Source: Limoniibacter endophyticus
GTDB taxonomy: Bacteria > Pseudomonadota > Alphaproteobacteria > Rhizobiales > Rhizobiaceae
DNA length: 64,000 bases
Direction: 5' to 3'
Assembly: GCF_014652835.1 (NCBI RefSeq)
Contig: NZ_BMZO01000006.1
Span: forward strand, 124,001-188,000
Shown here: positions 1-9,338 of the stretch, one piece after another
How the letters are laid out: each line of letters begins with the position of its first letter
Numbering within the stretch: the stretch's first letter is position 1
Made by a program: the position numbers and the translations under genes
Notes under the pieces: model-generated
What the model saw: only the letters and a program-made list of their open reading frames with translations
Databases searched by the model: none
What the model was told of the DNA's origin: nothing

Positions 1-2127
1 GCAGGGTTCGGTATAGCCGTTTGGCTGTTTTGTTCCTTCAAGAACCAGTTCAAGAGCCGCTTGGAGCGCAATGGAGTCGTGAGGGTTCTTTCCTATGGCG
101 ATATAATCCGGATCGCCTGCGTTCTGCCGGTCCACGACTTGCGCCATGCGTCGGAACGTGTCTTCAACACGGCTCTTGTCGACTAATCCATGTCGCAACC
201 AGTTGGCTATATGCTGGGCGGAAATGCGCAAGGTTGCACGATCTTCCATCAGGCCGACATTATTTATGTCCGGCACTTTGGAGCAACCGATGCCCTGATT
301 GATCCAGCGCACGACGTAACCCAGGATACTTTGCGCATTATTGTCCAGTTCCTGTTGGATCTCTTCATCTGTCCAGTTGGGGCGCGGTGCAACCGGAATG
401 GAGAGAATATCATCAAGCTTGGCGCGAGGGCGTTCTGTCAAGGTTTGCTGCACCTCGTGCACGTTGATACGATGGTAGTGCGTGGCGTGTAGCGTTGCCG
501 CGGTCGGTGATGGAACCCAGGCTGTACTTGCGCCGGCTTTCGGGTGACCGATTTTCTGCTCCAGCATATCCGCCATCAGGTCCGGCATCGCCCACATACC
601 CTTGCCGATCTGAGCCACGCCGGAAAGGCCTGCTGCGAGACCATTATCGACGTTCCAGTTTTCATACGCCTGAAGCCAGACCGCCCTCTTCATGTCGGCC
701 TTGCGCATCATGATGCCCGCTTCCATCGACGTATGGATTTCATCGCCGGTCCGGTCGAGAAAGCCGGTGTTGATGAATACCAGACGCTCTTTCGCGGCCC
801 TGATGCATTCCTTGAGATTGACCGTCGTGCGTCGTTCCTCATCCATCAGGCCGATCTTGATGACGTTGCGGGTCATTCCGAGTGCGTCTTCGACGCGCGC
901 GAACAGTTCGCAGGCAAAGGCGACTTCCTCGGGGCCATGCATCTTCGGCTTCACGATGTACAGTGATCCACTCGTCGAATTGGCGCGCCGCCCGTTCGGC
1001 CCGATATCGTGCAACGCAATAAGGCTGGTAACCATCGCGTCGAGAATGCCTTCGGGGATTTCGTTGCCGTCCCGATCCAGGATGGCTGGATTTGTCATGA
1101 GATGTCCGACATTACGCACAAGCATCAACGAGCGCCCTTTCAACGACTCTTCAGTGCCATTCCGCCCTATAAACGTGCGGTCCGGATTAAGCCTGCGGAT
1201 GATCTGCTTACCGTTTTTCGCCACGGTTTCTTCAAGGTCGCCTTTCATCAATCCGAGCCAGTTGCGATAGACGAGCGTCTTGTCTTGTGCATCGACGGCC
1301 GCGACTGAATCTTCGCAATCCATGATCGTGGTCAGCGCCGATTCCAGAAGGACGTCGGAAATGCCCGCCGTGTCTACGCTACCGATCGGTGTGCGCGGAT
1401 CGATGATAATGTCGATATGAAGGCCGTGATTGACGAGAATGACAGCCTCCGGTTTTTCCTTGCTGCCACGATAGCCGGCGAACTGCGCCGGATCGAAGAG
1501 ATCGGAACTTGCTTTTCCTGCTCTGTGGATTTTCAGAACACCGCGATCCACGGTAAAGCCACTCGCCTGCCTCCAGGAACCATCTCCCAGAGGAGCGACA
1601 TCATCGAGAAAGGAGCGCACCCAGCCGATGACCTTTTCGCCCCGCTCCGGATTATAGGCGCCGCTACGCGTCGCACCAGATGCTTCCGAAATCGCGTCTG
1701 TCCCGTAGAGCGCGTCATAAAGCGACCCCCAGCGTGCATTGGCTGCATTGAGCGCATAGCGCGCATTCATGATCGGAACGACCAGTTGTGGGCCGGCAAT
1801 GCTGCTCATTTCAGGATCAACATTCCGCGTTTCGATCTTGAAATTGGGACCTTCCGGCAGAAGATAGCCAATCTCTTCAAGGAACGCCCGATACGCGGAC
1901 AAATCTGTTGAAGCGCCATGATCGCGATGCCAGTTGTCGATTTTGTCCTGGAATGTGTCTCGTTTTGCCAACAACTCGAGATTCTTGGGAGCAAGATCCT
2001 CCACGATTGCCGAGAGGCTTTGGAAAAAATCATCCGCTTCGATACCCGTCCCCGGTAGCGCCTCGTCAATCAGGAACGCGTGGAGTTCGCTTTCAATCTG
2101 CAAGTTGTAAGTTGTTATGCGGGGCAT
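1..2127 (-). CDS. glcB: Malate synthase G (C-terminus cut by window edge)
   Basis: Condenses glyoxylate with acetyl-CoA to malate (glyoxylate shunt, glycolate use), in the cytoplasm. The frame is open from an ATG at 2127, behind a strong GGGAGG ribosome site, to the left edge: 709 codons of a family that is usually about 725. Family motifs are clear: GLMDEERRT and [11 protein letters not shown] carry the Mg-binding Glu and Asp, [10 protein letters not shown] carries the expected catalytic Asp, and QPNGYTEP lies near the C-terminus. Only about 15 residues are missing. It lies downstream of a LysR gene on the same strand, but a 93-bp gap with an inverted repeat suggests its own promoter. Identification is secure. 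Confidence 0.96.
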   Translation of the reverse strand, partial: MPRITTYNLQIESELHAFLIDEALPGTGIEADDFFQSLSAIVEDLAPKNLELLAKRDTFQDKIDNWHRDHGASTDLSAYRAFLEEIGYLLPEGPNFKIETRNVDPEMSSIAGPQLVVPIMNARYALNAANARWGSLYDALYGTDAISEASGATRSGAYNPERGEKVIGWVRSFLDDVAPLGDGSWRQASGFTVDRGVLKIHRAGKASSDLFDPAQFAGYRGSKEKPEAVILVNHGLHIDIIIDPRTPIGSVDTAGISDVLLESALTTIMDCEDSVAAVDAQDKTLVYRNWLGLMKGDLEETVAKNGKQIIRRLNPDRTFIGRNGTEESLKGRSLMLVRNVGHLMTNPAILDRDGNEIPEGILDAMVTSLIALHDIGPNGRRANSTSGSLYIVKPKMHGPEEVAFACELFARVEDALGMTRNVIKIGLMDEERRTTVNLKECIRAAKERLVFINTGFLDRTGDEIHTSMEAGIMMRKADMKRAVWLQAYENWNVDNGLAAGLSGVAQIGKGMWAMPDLMADMLEQKIGHPKAGASTAWVPSPTAATLHATHYHRINVHEVQQTLTERPRAKLDDILSIPVAPRPNWTDEEIQQELDNNAQSILGYVVRWINQGIGCSKVPDINNVGLMEDRATLRISAQHIANWLRHGLVDKSRVEDTFRRMAQVVDRQNAGDPDYIAIGKNPHDSIALQAALELVLEGTKQPNGYTEPC

Positions 2128-2200
2128 GTGGACCTCCCAGTCGTTACCCAAAGAATGGGTTAAACCGGGTTCTGCGGCAACGGCGAAAATGGAAAGTTAC

Positions 2201-2220
2201 TTATTCCGTCAAGGGAATAA
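2201..2220. repeat. Perfect 7-bp inverted repeat upstream of glcB
   Basis: TTATTCC, six bases, GGAATAA: a perfect palindrome directly beyond the LysR stop codon and about 75 bp upstream of the glcB start. There is no T-run on either side, so an operator is as likely as a weak terminator. The protein that might bind it is unknown. Confidence 0.4.
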
Positions 2221-3123
2221 TCACATCATTCTGTCCCACGGTGCGCGCGGTCCGTAGAGGGCGACCAGATATTCCACGAAGGCACGTATCTTCATTGGCA
2301 CGTGCTGGCGCGAAGCGAAGACGGCGGAAATCCAGATGTTCCGCGAGCCTTCGTAAGAAGGCAGAACCCGGACCAGCTTGCCGATGTGCAACTCCTCCCC
2401 CACGTCCCATGTCGAGCGTAATGCTATGCCGAGGCCACTGATGGTCGCTTCACGCACAACTTCGCTGGAATTAGTAAGCAAGGCGCTCTCGGGTCTGATT
2501 GTCAGCGGTCCCTCCGGGCCTTCGAGATGCCATGGGCCTCCCCCATGCGCTTGCAGACACCGGTGCGTTTTCAGATCATCGATGGTTTGTGGATAGCCGT
2601 ACTTCGCCACATATTCTCGCGACGCGCACAATACGCGTCGGACGCGTGCAAGCTTCCGGCCGATCAGGCTACTGTCGCGGGGTTCGGTGATGCGCACGGC
2701 GATGTCATATCCATCGGCGATCACGTCGACAATATCATCGGAAAGATTAAGCTCGACGTTAAGTCGTGGGTGCGACTGCATGAAGGTGCCGAGATGCGGC
2801 GCGATATGCATGCGCCCAAACGATGTTGGTGCGGAAACCCGCAGAAGACCACTGGCCTCGTCGGCCTGCCCGGATACGAGCAGCGTCGCCTCCTCCAGAT
2901 CGTTCAAAGCATTCGCGATGCGTTTATAATAGTCCTGACCAAGCTCCGTAACGGTTATCCGGCGCGTCGTGCGTTGCAGAAGGCGCACGCCCAGGCTTTC
3001 TTCCAGACGTTTTATGCTCTTCGAAACGACGGCAGGCGCAATGCCGAGTGACCTTGCCGCTTCCGACATGCTCCGCAAGGCGACCACTTTGGCGAATATG
3101 TGCAGATCTCCGAGCTCAGACAT
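2221..3123 (-). CDS. LysR-family transcriptional regulator
   Basis: 300 aa, the normal LysR length. Residues 1-60 form the winged helix-turn-helix (AARSLGIAPAVVSKSIKRLE). The rest is the LysR substrate-binding domain (about 90-295), with the typical LLRVSAPTSFG entry. This CrgA-like subgroup often controls neighbouring oxidoreductase genes. The gene follows the peroxiredoxin gene on the same strand after 39 bp, so the two are probably co-transcribed, and an oxidative-stress role is possible but inferred. The ATG at 3123 starts the HTH directly. The effector is unknown. Confidence 0.9.
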   Translation of the reverse strand: MSELGDLHIFAKVVALRSMSEAARSLGIAPAVVSKSIKRLEESLGVRLLQRTTRRITVTELGQDYYKRIANALNDLEEATLLVSGQADEASGLLRVSAPTSFGRMHIAPHLGTFMQSHPRLNVELNLSDDIVDVIADGYDIAVRITEPRDSSLIGRKLARVRRVLCASREYVAKYGYPQTIDDLKTHRCLQAHGGGPWHLEGPEGPLTIRPESALLTNSSEVVREATISGLGIALRSTWDVGEELHIGKLVRVLPSYEGSRNIWISAVFASRQHVPMKIRAFVEYLVALYGPRAPWDRMM

Positions 3124-3162
3124 GTTGATCCCTCCCTGAAACCTGACTTTCGTAATGCCGTG

Positions 3163-3819
3163 CTAGGAAGGTTGCTTGGCCTTGCGCAGATAGGACAGCA
3201 CAGTCTCGTAGGATCCGAAGCGCTCGATGGCGTCTTCGTTGGACACGGCAGCTGTGATGATGACGTCGTCGCCCTGCTGCCAGTTCGCAGGCGTCGCAAC
3301 CTGGTGCTTCGCCGTCAACTGAATGGAATCGATGGCGCGCAAAATTTCATCGAAATTGCGGCCGGTCGTCATCGGATACGTCAGGATCAACTTGATCTTC
3401 TTGTCGGGTCCAATCACGTATACAGAGCGCACAGTCGCATTATCGGCGGGCGTGCGCCCTTCCGAGGAACCACCGCTTTCGGCAGGCAGCATGTCGTAGA
3501 GCTTGGCAACCTCCAGTTTTTTATCGCCTATCAACGGATATTCTACGTTAAAGCCTGTAGCAATCTTGATATCGTCCTTCCACTTGTCATGGCTATCTAC
3601 CGGATCCACGGACATGCCGATGATCTTCACGTTACGCTTCGTGAATTCGCGCTCCAGTCCGGCCATCGTGCCAAGTTCGGTCGTGCAGACTGGCGTGAAA
3701 TTCTTGGGATGCGAGAAAAGCACGGCCCAACCGTCGCCGATCCAATCGTGGAAGTGAATTGTCCCCTGGGTGGTCTCCGCTGTGAAGTCAGGCGCAATGT
3801 CATTGATGCGCAGGCTCAT
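3163..3819 (-). CDS. 1-Cys peroxiredoxin (Prx6/AhpC-TSA family)
   Basis: Reduces hydrogen peroxide and organic hydroperoxides with a peroxidatic cysteine. The motif HPKNFTPVCTTELG holds that cysteine. The long C-terminal dimerisation region (GRNFDEILRAIDSIQLT) and the 218-aa length fit the 1-Cys Prx6 class; no resolving cysteine motif is seen. An ATG five codons upstream (3834) exists, but the one at 3819 has the better ribosome site (AAAGGAAATCCC), so I chose it. It is divergent from the ABC operon beginning at 4067 and upstream of a LysR gene that may regulate it. The 247-bp divergent gap shows no operator I could define. Confidence 0.93.
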   Translation of the reverse strand: MSLRINDIAPDFTAETTQGTIHFHDWIGDGWAVLFSHPKNFTPVCTTELGTMAGLEREFTKRNVKIIGMSVDPVDSHDKWKDDIKIATGFNVEYPLIGDKKLEVAKLYDMLPAESGGSSEGRTPADNATVRSVYVIGPDKKIKLILTYPMTTGRNFDEILRAIDSIQLTAKHQVATPANWQQGDDVIITAAVSNEDAIERFGSYETVLSYLRKAKQPS

Positions 3820-4066
3820 GGGATTTCCTTTCATCAGCTGGGCGTTCGAAATCAGTTTAGCAAGGCAATCGTTCTAGCATAGACATTTTCATAGGGTTTG
3901 CATCATCCGCGAGATGGATAAGGGGTACGACTGAAACTTCCTCGCTGCCGTTGTCGAGCCGACAGGCGCATCTCGTAAAATCATTCCTACAGTCATCTGC
4001 CCGTCATGTGATCCGCTTAAGCGTTGCTCGTACAACCAGCGATGCACGGCTGTGCAAGGAATGAAA

Positions 4067-5218
4067 ATGAGCGAAACCGACTTTCTGAGGGTCGAGAATA
4101 TATCGGTAGCCTATAATCAGGCGAAGATTCTGGAAGGACTCGACCTTTCCATTCGCAAAGGCGAGTTCGTTGCGCTGCTGGGCTCGTCCGGTTGCGGGAA
4201 GACGACACTCCTTCGAACAATCGCGGGTTTTGCGAAGGCGCAAGCAGGCTCCATCTTCGTTGGAGGAAAAAATGTTACGCATCTGCCACCGGACAAGCGT
4301 GGCATGGCGCTCATGTTTCAGTCCTATGCCTTGTGGCCGCATATGACCGTGGCGCAGAATATCGGCTACGGGCTCAAGCTCCGTGGCACGCCGCGTAACG
4401 ACATCGTACGCCGCGTAACGGAGCTGCAGGATTTACTTGGATTGGCCGATCTTGGTCAACGCAAGCCTGCTGCTCTTTCCGGCGGACAACGCCAGCGCGT
4501 CGCGCTTGGGCGCGCACTCGCGATCGATCCTGAGATATTGCTTCTCGACGAGCCGCTCTCCAATCTCGACGCGCGCATCCGGCTCAAAGTGCGGCACGAC
4601 ATTAGCGCCTTGCAGAAGCGTCTTGGCATTACTGCGGTTCATGTCACGCATGATCGTGAAGAAGCCATGGTCATGGCCGACCGCATCGTCATTATGAATG
4701 CCGGTCGCATCGCCCAGCAGGGCAGACCGGAAGACGTTTTCAATAGGCCAGTTTCACCCTTCGTTGCAGCTTTCATGGGAGCAGAAAATACACTTGCTCT
4801 TTCAGGAAGTGTCAGTGGCGATGTCGTCATGATCGACGCTGGCCCTGCCAACGGCAGAGCGGTTCTACCGCTTGACGGGCGTGGACTCGTAAGTGGTTCC
4901 TACGAGGCGCGATTCCGAGCTGAAGGTGCGGAGCTGTTGCCAGACGAGCCTGGATCGACGCAGACGACAGGCGCTCTCGATCTGACCGGTCAAGTTGAAG
5001 CGGTAAGCTATCCCGGTGGCGCGTGGCGGCATTCGGTTCGCATTGGTCAGGACCTCCTGCTTGTCGATGGCGCCCAGCCATGGGCATTAGGTCAGGTGGT
5101 GCGCGTGCGCGTCTCGGCGTCAAATCTCTTCCTGTTCAACACGCATGGCGCCTCGGGGCGGCCGCAAACCAGTTCCCAGAACGACGGGGAAAAAGCCCGT
5201 GTTCTGGAGGCATCGTAA
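4067..5218 (+). CDS. ABC transporter ATP-binding protein (iron/polyamine type)
   Basis: Energises the importer encoded by the next three genes. 383 aa: Walker A GSSGCGKTT at 39-47, Q-loop FQSYALWPHMT, signature LSGGQRQRV at 137-145, Walker B ILLLDEP at 157-163, switch His195, then a TOBE-like C-terminal regulatory domain. A GTG at 4052 and an ATG at 4061 are in frame, but AAGGA at 4056-4060 is correctly spaced only for the ATG at 4067. First gene of a five-gene plus-strand unit (ATPase, binding protein, two permeases, LacI regulator). Sequence type matches PotA/FbpC; the substrate cannot be read from it. Confidence 0.93.
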   Translation: MSETDFLRVENISVAYNQAKILEGLDLSIRKGEFVALLGSSGCGKTTLLRTIAGFAKAQAGSIFVGGKNVTHLPPDKRGMALMFQSYALWPHMTVAQNIGYGLKLRGTPRNDIVRRVTELQDLLGLADLGQRKPAALSGGQRQRVALGRALAIDPEILLLDEPLSNLDARIRLKVRHDISALQKRLGITAVHVTHDREEAMVMADRIVIMNAGRIAQQGRPEDVFNRPVSPFVAAFMGAENTLALSGSVSGDVVMIDAGPANGRAVLPLDGRGLVSGSYEARFRAEGAELLPDEPGSTQTTGALDLTGQVEAVSYPGGAWRHSVRIGQDLLLVDGAQPWALGQVVRVRVSASNLFLFNTHGASGRPQTSSQNDGEKARVLEAS

Positions 5219-5252
5219 GCATGAAGAATCGCGATCAACGGAGACACAACTC

Positions 5253-6389
5253 ATGAAGAAAACCCTTCAGGCAACACTGATACTTGGTTTCGCGGCATCG
5301 CCGGCGGCAGCAGCGGAACTGACTGTTCTGACTGCGGGCGACCAGAACATGGTCGATTATATTAACGAATATCTTGGGCCGCTTTTCGAGGAACAGAACC
5401 CGGGTAACAGCGTCCGTGCCATCGGTACTGGTCCTGGTGATGCAGGGTCGCAGAAGATCGTCGAGCGCTTCGAGGCCCAGAAGAAGGCCGGTATCGAGAC
5501 GTGGGACGCCGACGTTGCCGTCGTTCATGAGAAGTTCGCCGGACCGATGGTGGAAGCCGGCTACCTCGAAGCTTATCGGGACCGGATAGCCTCGGGATCG
5601 CTCGTCACGCGCTCGAATGCGGACATGGCGCTCGGTGCCCAGGTCAAAGGCTATGTCATGCCTATGTTCAATAGCCAGACGGCGCTCGCATATAATCCGG
5701 CCCTGGTGGCGAACCCGCCGAAGAGCTACGAAGAACTCGTGGTATGGGCGAATGAAAATCCGAAACAGTTCGGCTACAACGGCATCAAGGGCGGAGCATC
5801 GGGCGTCAGCTTCGTCATGGGCTGGATTTATGCGTTTGGCGAAGGCGACGCCGACAAGCTGATGAATGGCCCGTTCGAGGAAGCCGAAACCAACAAGTGG
5901 AACAAGGCTTTTGACAGCCTCGCCGATTTCACGACAAACGCCACCCTGACGCCGGGCAATGCGGGCACACTCGACCTTCTGTCACGCGGCGAGATCGCGA
6001 TCGGCCCTGTCTGGGTAGACATGTTCTACTCCTGGCAGACCAACGGCCAGTTGCCGCCGGAATTCAAACTCGTATTGCCAGCACCCGGCATGCCTGGTCA
6101 GCCGATGCACTATGTGATCCCGGCCAAGGCAAAGAACAAAGACTTGGCTGAGAAGTTCGTGGAGCTGGCCACCAGCGCCAAAGTGCAGGCTGAAGGCATT
6201 GTCGAGAGGTTCAACTGGTACCCGGGTATCGACGCCCAGCACGTTGAGGCCGAACTCGACGAAGCGACCTGGAATAAACTGTTCACGGATGTCACGCCGG
6301 AGGATCTAGCGAATTTCGGCAAGCCCTTCCCGATTGCGCCGTACAATGACGCAATTCTGGAAGCCTACGAACGTCATGTGACCAATTAA
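5253..6389 (+). CDS. ABC transporter substrate-binding protein, family 1
   Basis: Periplasmic ligand-binding component. 378 aa with a Sec signal peptide of about 21 residues ending in an alanine-rich site (PAAAA), then a family-1 binding fold (ELTVLTAGDQNMVDYINEYL). The start at 5253 has a GGAG ribosome site; the frame stays open upstream but overlaps the ATPase gene without any signal sequence. It resembles iron(III)- or spermidine/putrescine-binding proteins in overall form; ligand not determinable. It is separated from the permease genes by a terminator-like hairpin, as is common for abundantly made binding proteins. Confidence 0.9.
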   Translation: MKKTLQATLILGFAASPAAAAELTVLTAGDQNMVDYINEYLGPLFEEQNPGNSVRAIGTGPGDAGSQKIVERFEAQKKAGIETWDADVAVVHEKFAGPMVEAGYLEAYRDRIASGSLVTRSNADMALGAQVKGYVMPMFNSQTALAYNPALVANPPKSYEELVVWANENPKQFGYNGIKGGASGVSFVMGWIYAFGEGDADKLMNGPFEEAETNKWNKAFDSLADFTTNATLTPGNAGTLDLLSRGEIAIGPVWVDMFYSWQTNGQLPPEFKLVLPAPGMPGQPMHYVIPAKAKNKDLAEKFVELATSAKVQAEGIVERFNWYPGIDAQHVEAELDEATWNKLFTDVTPEDLANFGKPFPIAPYNDAILEAYERHVTN

Positions 6390-6407
6390 GCAACTTTTAT
6401 TCGAGGG

Positions 6408-6440
6408 GGCCGTCCGCTTTGTGCGGGCGGTTCCTTTTTT
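6408..6440 (+). terminator. Intercistronic stem-loop with T-run after the binding-protein gene
   Basis: CCGTCCGC (6410-6417), loop TTTGT, GCGGGCGG (6423-6430), then TTCCTTTTTT. An 8-bp stem with one G-U pair followed by a U-tract. It probably ends a fraction of transcripts so that the binding protein is made in excess over the permeases. Confidence 0.75.
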
Positions 6441-6449
6441 GGAGGGGCG

Positions 6450-7280
6450 ATGCAAACCATTTCGACGCGATTACTTGGATTGCTGCTTGTGCTGCCTGCA
6501 CTGGCTGTGATCGTGCTTCTGTTCGTCGTTCCGCTGGGCAATTCGCTTATCGGTGCGTTCGAGGTCGCAGATGGTTTTGGATTTGGTAATTTTACCAAAT
6601 CCTTCCAGCTTTATACTTCGGATATTATCTTCACCGTGGTGATCGTCTCGCTTTCCACCGCCATCATCGGAGTCCTCTCGATAGCGATCGGCGGTTATCT
6701 CGTTCTTGGCGAAAACCCGCGTGCCGTTGCCATCTTGCGTTGGCTCTATCGTTGGCCACTCTTCATTCCCTTTATAGTTGTCGGGCAGATACTGCGTACG
6801 TTCCTCGCCAAGAACGGGCTGATGAATAATATTCTCGTAGGTGCGGGCATCATAACACCGTTGCAAGCCGTCAGCTTTCTGGATTGGCGCGGCATTGTCA
6901 TCGCCTTCGTTTGGAAACAAACGCCCTTCGTCACGATGCTGGTTGCCGGTGCAATGGCCTCGATCGACCGCAGCAACATGGAGGCCGCGCGCAATCTGGG
7001 TGCTTCGCGTCTGCGTATCCTGATTGAAATCATCGTTCCGCAAGTTGCAACCACCTTGATGGTTGGTCTTGTGCTGTCCTTTGTGACGATGATGTCGGTT
7101 CTGTCGGTGCCGTTGATGATCAACGCTCAGACACCCACAATGATCACCGCTGATATTGCGTTTCGCATCAATGCCTATGGCGATTATGGGGTCGCCAATG
7201 CGCTGGGCCTCATTTCACTCGTAGCCAGCGCCTGCGTGGGCTGGTTTTACCTACGACAAACGATGAAAGAACGCTCATGA
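6450..7280 (+). CDS. ABC transporter permease, subunit 1
   Basis: Inner-membrane channel subunit of the importer. 276 aa with about six hydrophobic segments and the conserved EAA cytoplasmic loop (EAARNLGASRLRILIEIIVP, 178-197) that docks to the ATPase. The ATG at 6450 follows a GGAGGGG ribosome site placed just after the intercistronic hairpin. It overlaps the next permease by 4 bp (ATGA), showing translational coupling. PotB/ThiP-like type I permease. Confidence 0.92.
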   Translation: MQTISTRLLGLLLVLPALAVIVLLFVVPLGNSLIGAFEVADGFGFGNFTKSFQLYTSDIIFTVVIVSLSTAIIGVLSIAIGGYLVLGENPRAVAILRWLYRWPLFIPFIVVGQILRTFLAKNGLMNNILVGAGIITPLQAVSFLDWRGIVIAFVWKQTPFVTMLVAGAMASIDRSNMEAARNLGASRLRILIEIIVPQVATTLMVGLVLSFVTMMSVLSVPLMINAQTPTMITADIAFRINAYGDYGVANALGLISLVASACVGWFYLRQTMKERS

Positions 7281-8125
7281 GCACGATCGATCATGTGCCC
7301 TCTCAGCCTCGTGCCTTGTTTGCTATTGATTGGTTTTGGGTCCCCCGCGCAGTCATCCTGGGGCTTCTTGCCTTCATCATCTTCGGACCGCTGACCAATC
7401 TCCTCTTATGGACCGTTGCCGAACGCTGGTACTTTCCCCATGTGCTGCCGCTGGAATATGGTCTGAGTTATTGGGGACGCGTGTTCTCGCCTCGCGGCAC
7501 AGCGATGGAATCGCTATCAAACAGCATTATGGTTGCTACACTTACCGTGATTGTGGCAATGGCACTTGCAGTGCCTGCTGGCTATGCTCTTGCGCGCCTG
7601 AAACTGCCTTTCCGCGCGCTGATCCTGCTCACTTTTCTCATTCCGCAGGCGTTCCCCAATCTCCCTGTATACGTCAACATAGCCCGCATTTTCTATCAGT
7701 TCGGCTTGAATGGCACGGTGGCCGGTGTGGTGCTCGTTCATGTCACGCATGGACTAGTCTATGCCGTGTGGATTGCAACTGCGGCATTCTCCGCCGTGGA
7801 CACGGAACTGGAGGAAGCCGCGCGTTCGATCGGAGCAGGGCCGATCCGCGCGTTCAGGGATGTAAGCCTGCCGCTTGCCGCGCCAGGCCTCCTTGCCAGC
7901 GCGATCTTCGTGTTTCTTGAATCGCTTGACGAATTCACCGGTAGCTACTTCGTTGGCGCACCCGACGTGAACACCCTGCCGCTACTGCTATATACGGCGA
8001 GTTCCGGAGGCAATTATCAGATCGCGTCGATTACCGCCTTGTTGCTTTTGATACCCTCAGTAGGTTTTATGTTTATTGTCGAACGGTTTTTGAAATCCGA
8101 CGTTCTTTCGAAGGTAGGTCATTGA
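7277..8125 (+). CDS. ABC transporter permease, subunit 2
   Basis: Second channel subunit, 282 aa, type I permease with six predicted membrane spans and the EAA loop (EEAARSIGAGPIRAFRDVSL) near residue 175. The ATG overlaps the stop of subunit 1 by 4 bp. Its own stop overlaps the TTG start of the LacI regulator, so transporter and regulator are one transcription unit. PotC-like. Confidence 0.92.
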   Translation: MSTIDHVPSQPRALFAIDWFWVPRAVILGLLAFIIFGPLTNLLLWTVAERWYFPHVLPLEYGLSYWGRVFSPRGTAMESLSNSIMVATLTVIVAMALAVPAGYALARLKLPFRALILLTFLIPQAFPNLPVYVNIARIFYQFGLNGTVAGVVLVHVTHGLVYAVWIATAAFSAVDTELEEAARSIGAGPIRAFRDVSLPLAAPGLLASAIFVFLESLDEFTGSYFVGAPDVNTLPLLLYTASSGGNYQIASITALLLLIPSVGFMFIVERFLKSDVLSKVGH

Positions 8126-9153
8126 AGAAAAAGGATGAAGCAGGATCGTCGGGCTTTGTCAGCGCACAGCAGGTTGCTGACCGTGCCGGTGTATCCCGGT
8201 CGGCCGTATCACGCGCATTCACACCAGGTGCCAGCATATCGGAGGCGACACGAGCGAAGGTGATGGAGGCGGCATCCGTCCTGGGGTATCAGGTCAACGA
8301 TCTGGCGCGTGGCCTGCTCGCGAACCGCAGCCGTCTGGTCGGCTTGATCGTGACCAAACCGGAAGTCGGCTTCAGGGCCCATCTTGTGGCTGCGCTCACC
8401 CGCCTTCTGATCAAGCGCGGCAACATCCCTTTCCTCATTAATGCGGGAAGTTCCGAGCAGGAATTGAGCGCTGCCCAGACGGCACTCTTCGGCTACCGCT
8501 CGGAAGCAACGATCGTCCTTTCCGGTTCACCACCGGCTTCACTCGTAGAGCTTGCTCGTCTTAACGGGCAGCCACTTGTTATGATCGGTCGCTCCGAAGC
8601 GGATTGCGACCACGTTCGGATAAATAATCATGGTGCAGCCCTCAAGGCAGCGGCGTTGTTTGTGCTTAACGGATATACACGCCTTGCCATTGCCGGTTCT
8701 GCGACTGGAACCCCGAGCTTGGTCGAGCGTGAGCAGGCATTTGTCAGCGAAGCGCGACGTCTTGGTGCAACCGTAGATATCGCATATTGCGGCGATTCCG
8801 ACTACGCTGGCGGTCAGCAGGCCGCTGCGGAATTGTTCGGCAGGAAATCGCGTCCGCAGGCTGTTTTCTGCGTCAATGATCTGATTGCGCTCGGCTTGAT
8901 GGACGCGGCTCGAGGCAGGTTTCGACTGCGTGTTCCCGACGATGTTTCCGTTGTAGGATTTGATGATATTCCCGAGTCAGCCTGGGACTCCTATCAGCTT
9001 ACGACCTTCAGACAAGATCCGGGCGAAATGGCGGCGCGCGCCGTCAGGCAGCTTGAGCGGCGACTGGTTAATCCTCTCGCAGCCCCCTCTACTGTCCAGC
9101 TGGACCCCGAATTTATTGTCCGTTCCAGTGCGCGTTTAGTGATCGCAGACTGA
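8122..9153 (+). CDS. LacI-family transcriptional regulator
   Basis: 343 aa: N-terminal LacI HTH (VADRAGVSRSAVSRAFTPGA, about 18-37), then a periplasmic-binding-like effector domain ending in the usual DVSVVGFDDIP motif. The start appears to be TTG at 8122, overlapping the permease TGA, with AAGGTAGG upstream; no in-frame ATG lies before the HTH. Its position at the end of the transporter operon makes this transporter, or the adjacent one at 9.3-13.6 kb, the likely target. Regulators of this family sense sugars or related small molecules; the ligand is unknown. Confidence 0.92.
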   Translation: MKKKDEAGSSGFVSAQQVADRAGVSRSAVSRAFTPGASISEATRAKVMEAASVLGYQVNDLARGLLANRSRLVGLIVTKPEVGFRAHLVAALTRLLIKRGNIPFLINAGSSEQELSAAQTALFGYRSEATIVLSGSPPASLVELARLNGQPLVMIGRSEADCDHVRINNHGAALKAAALFVLNGYTRLAIAGSATGTPSLVEREQAFVSEARRLGATVDIAYCGDSDYAGGQQAAAELFGRKSRPQAVFCVNDLIALGLMDAARGRFRLRVPDDVSVVGFDDIPESAWDSYQLTTFRQDPGEMAARAVRQLERRLVNPLAAPSTVQLDPEFIVRSSARLVIAD

Positions 9154-9261
9154 CACGTTCATCTTCAACCAGGCTAAAAAAAGACGCCGGTCAAAGCGTT
9201 GGCCTCGTGCGCGCCTCTACTTTCCGCACTGTTGCGGGATCTATAACGATGCGCCTGGGGA

Positions 9262-9308
9262 CTGTCATCAACCGGTATTGGTTTTGTCGTCTCTCTGTCA
9301 TCAACCGG
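9262..9308. repeat. Exact 14-bp direct repeat in the promoter region of the Ugp-like operon
   Basis: CTGTCATCAACCGG occurs at 9262-9275 and again at 9295-9308. The copies are 33 bp apart, about three helical turns, and lie 31-77 bp upstream of the ATPase ATG. The first copy also forms AACCGGTATTGGTT, an imperfect palindrome. Probably binding sites for a regulator (for example the LacI protein just upstream), but that is inference. Confidence 0.55.
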
Positions 9309-9338
9309 ATGCATATGCCGCCCCAAAAGGAGTGCGTA

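Noticed and set aside
1-2127. Several plus-strand open frames of 60-190 codons
   Set aside because: They are antisense to malate synthase G, whose minus-strand frame is continuous and carries family motifs throughout.
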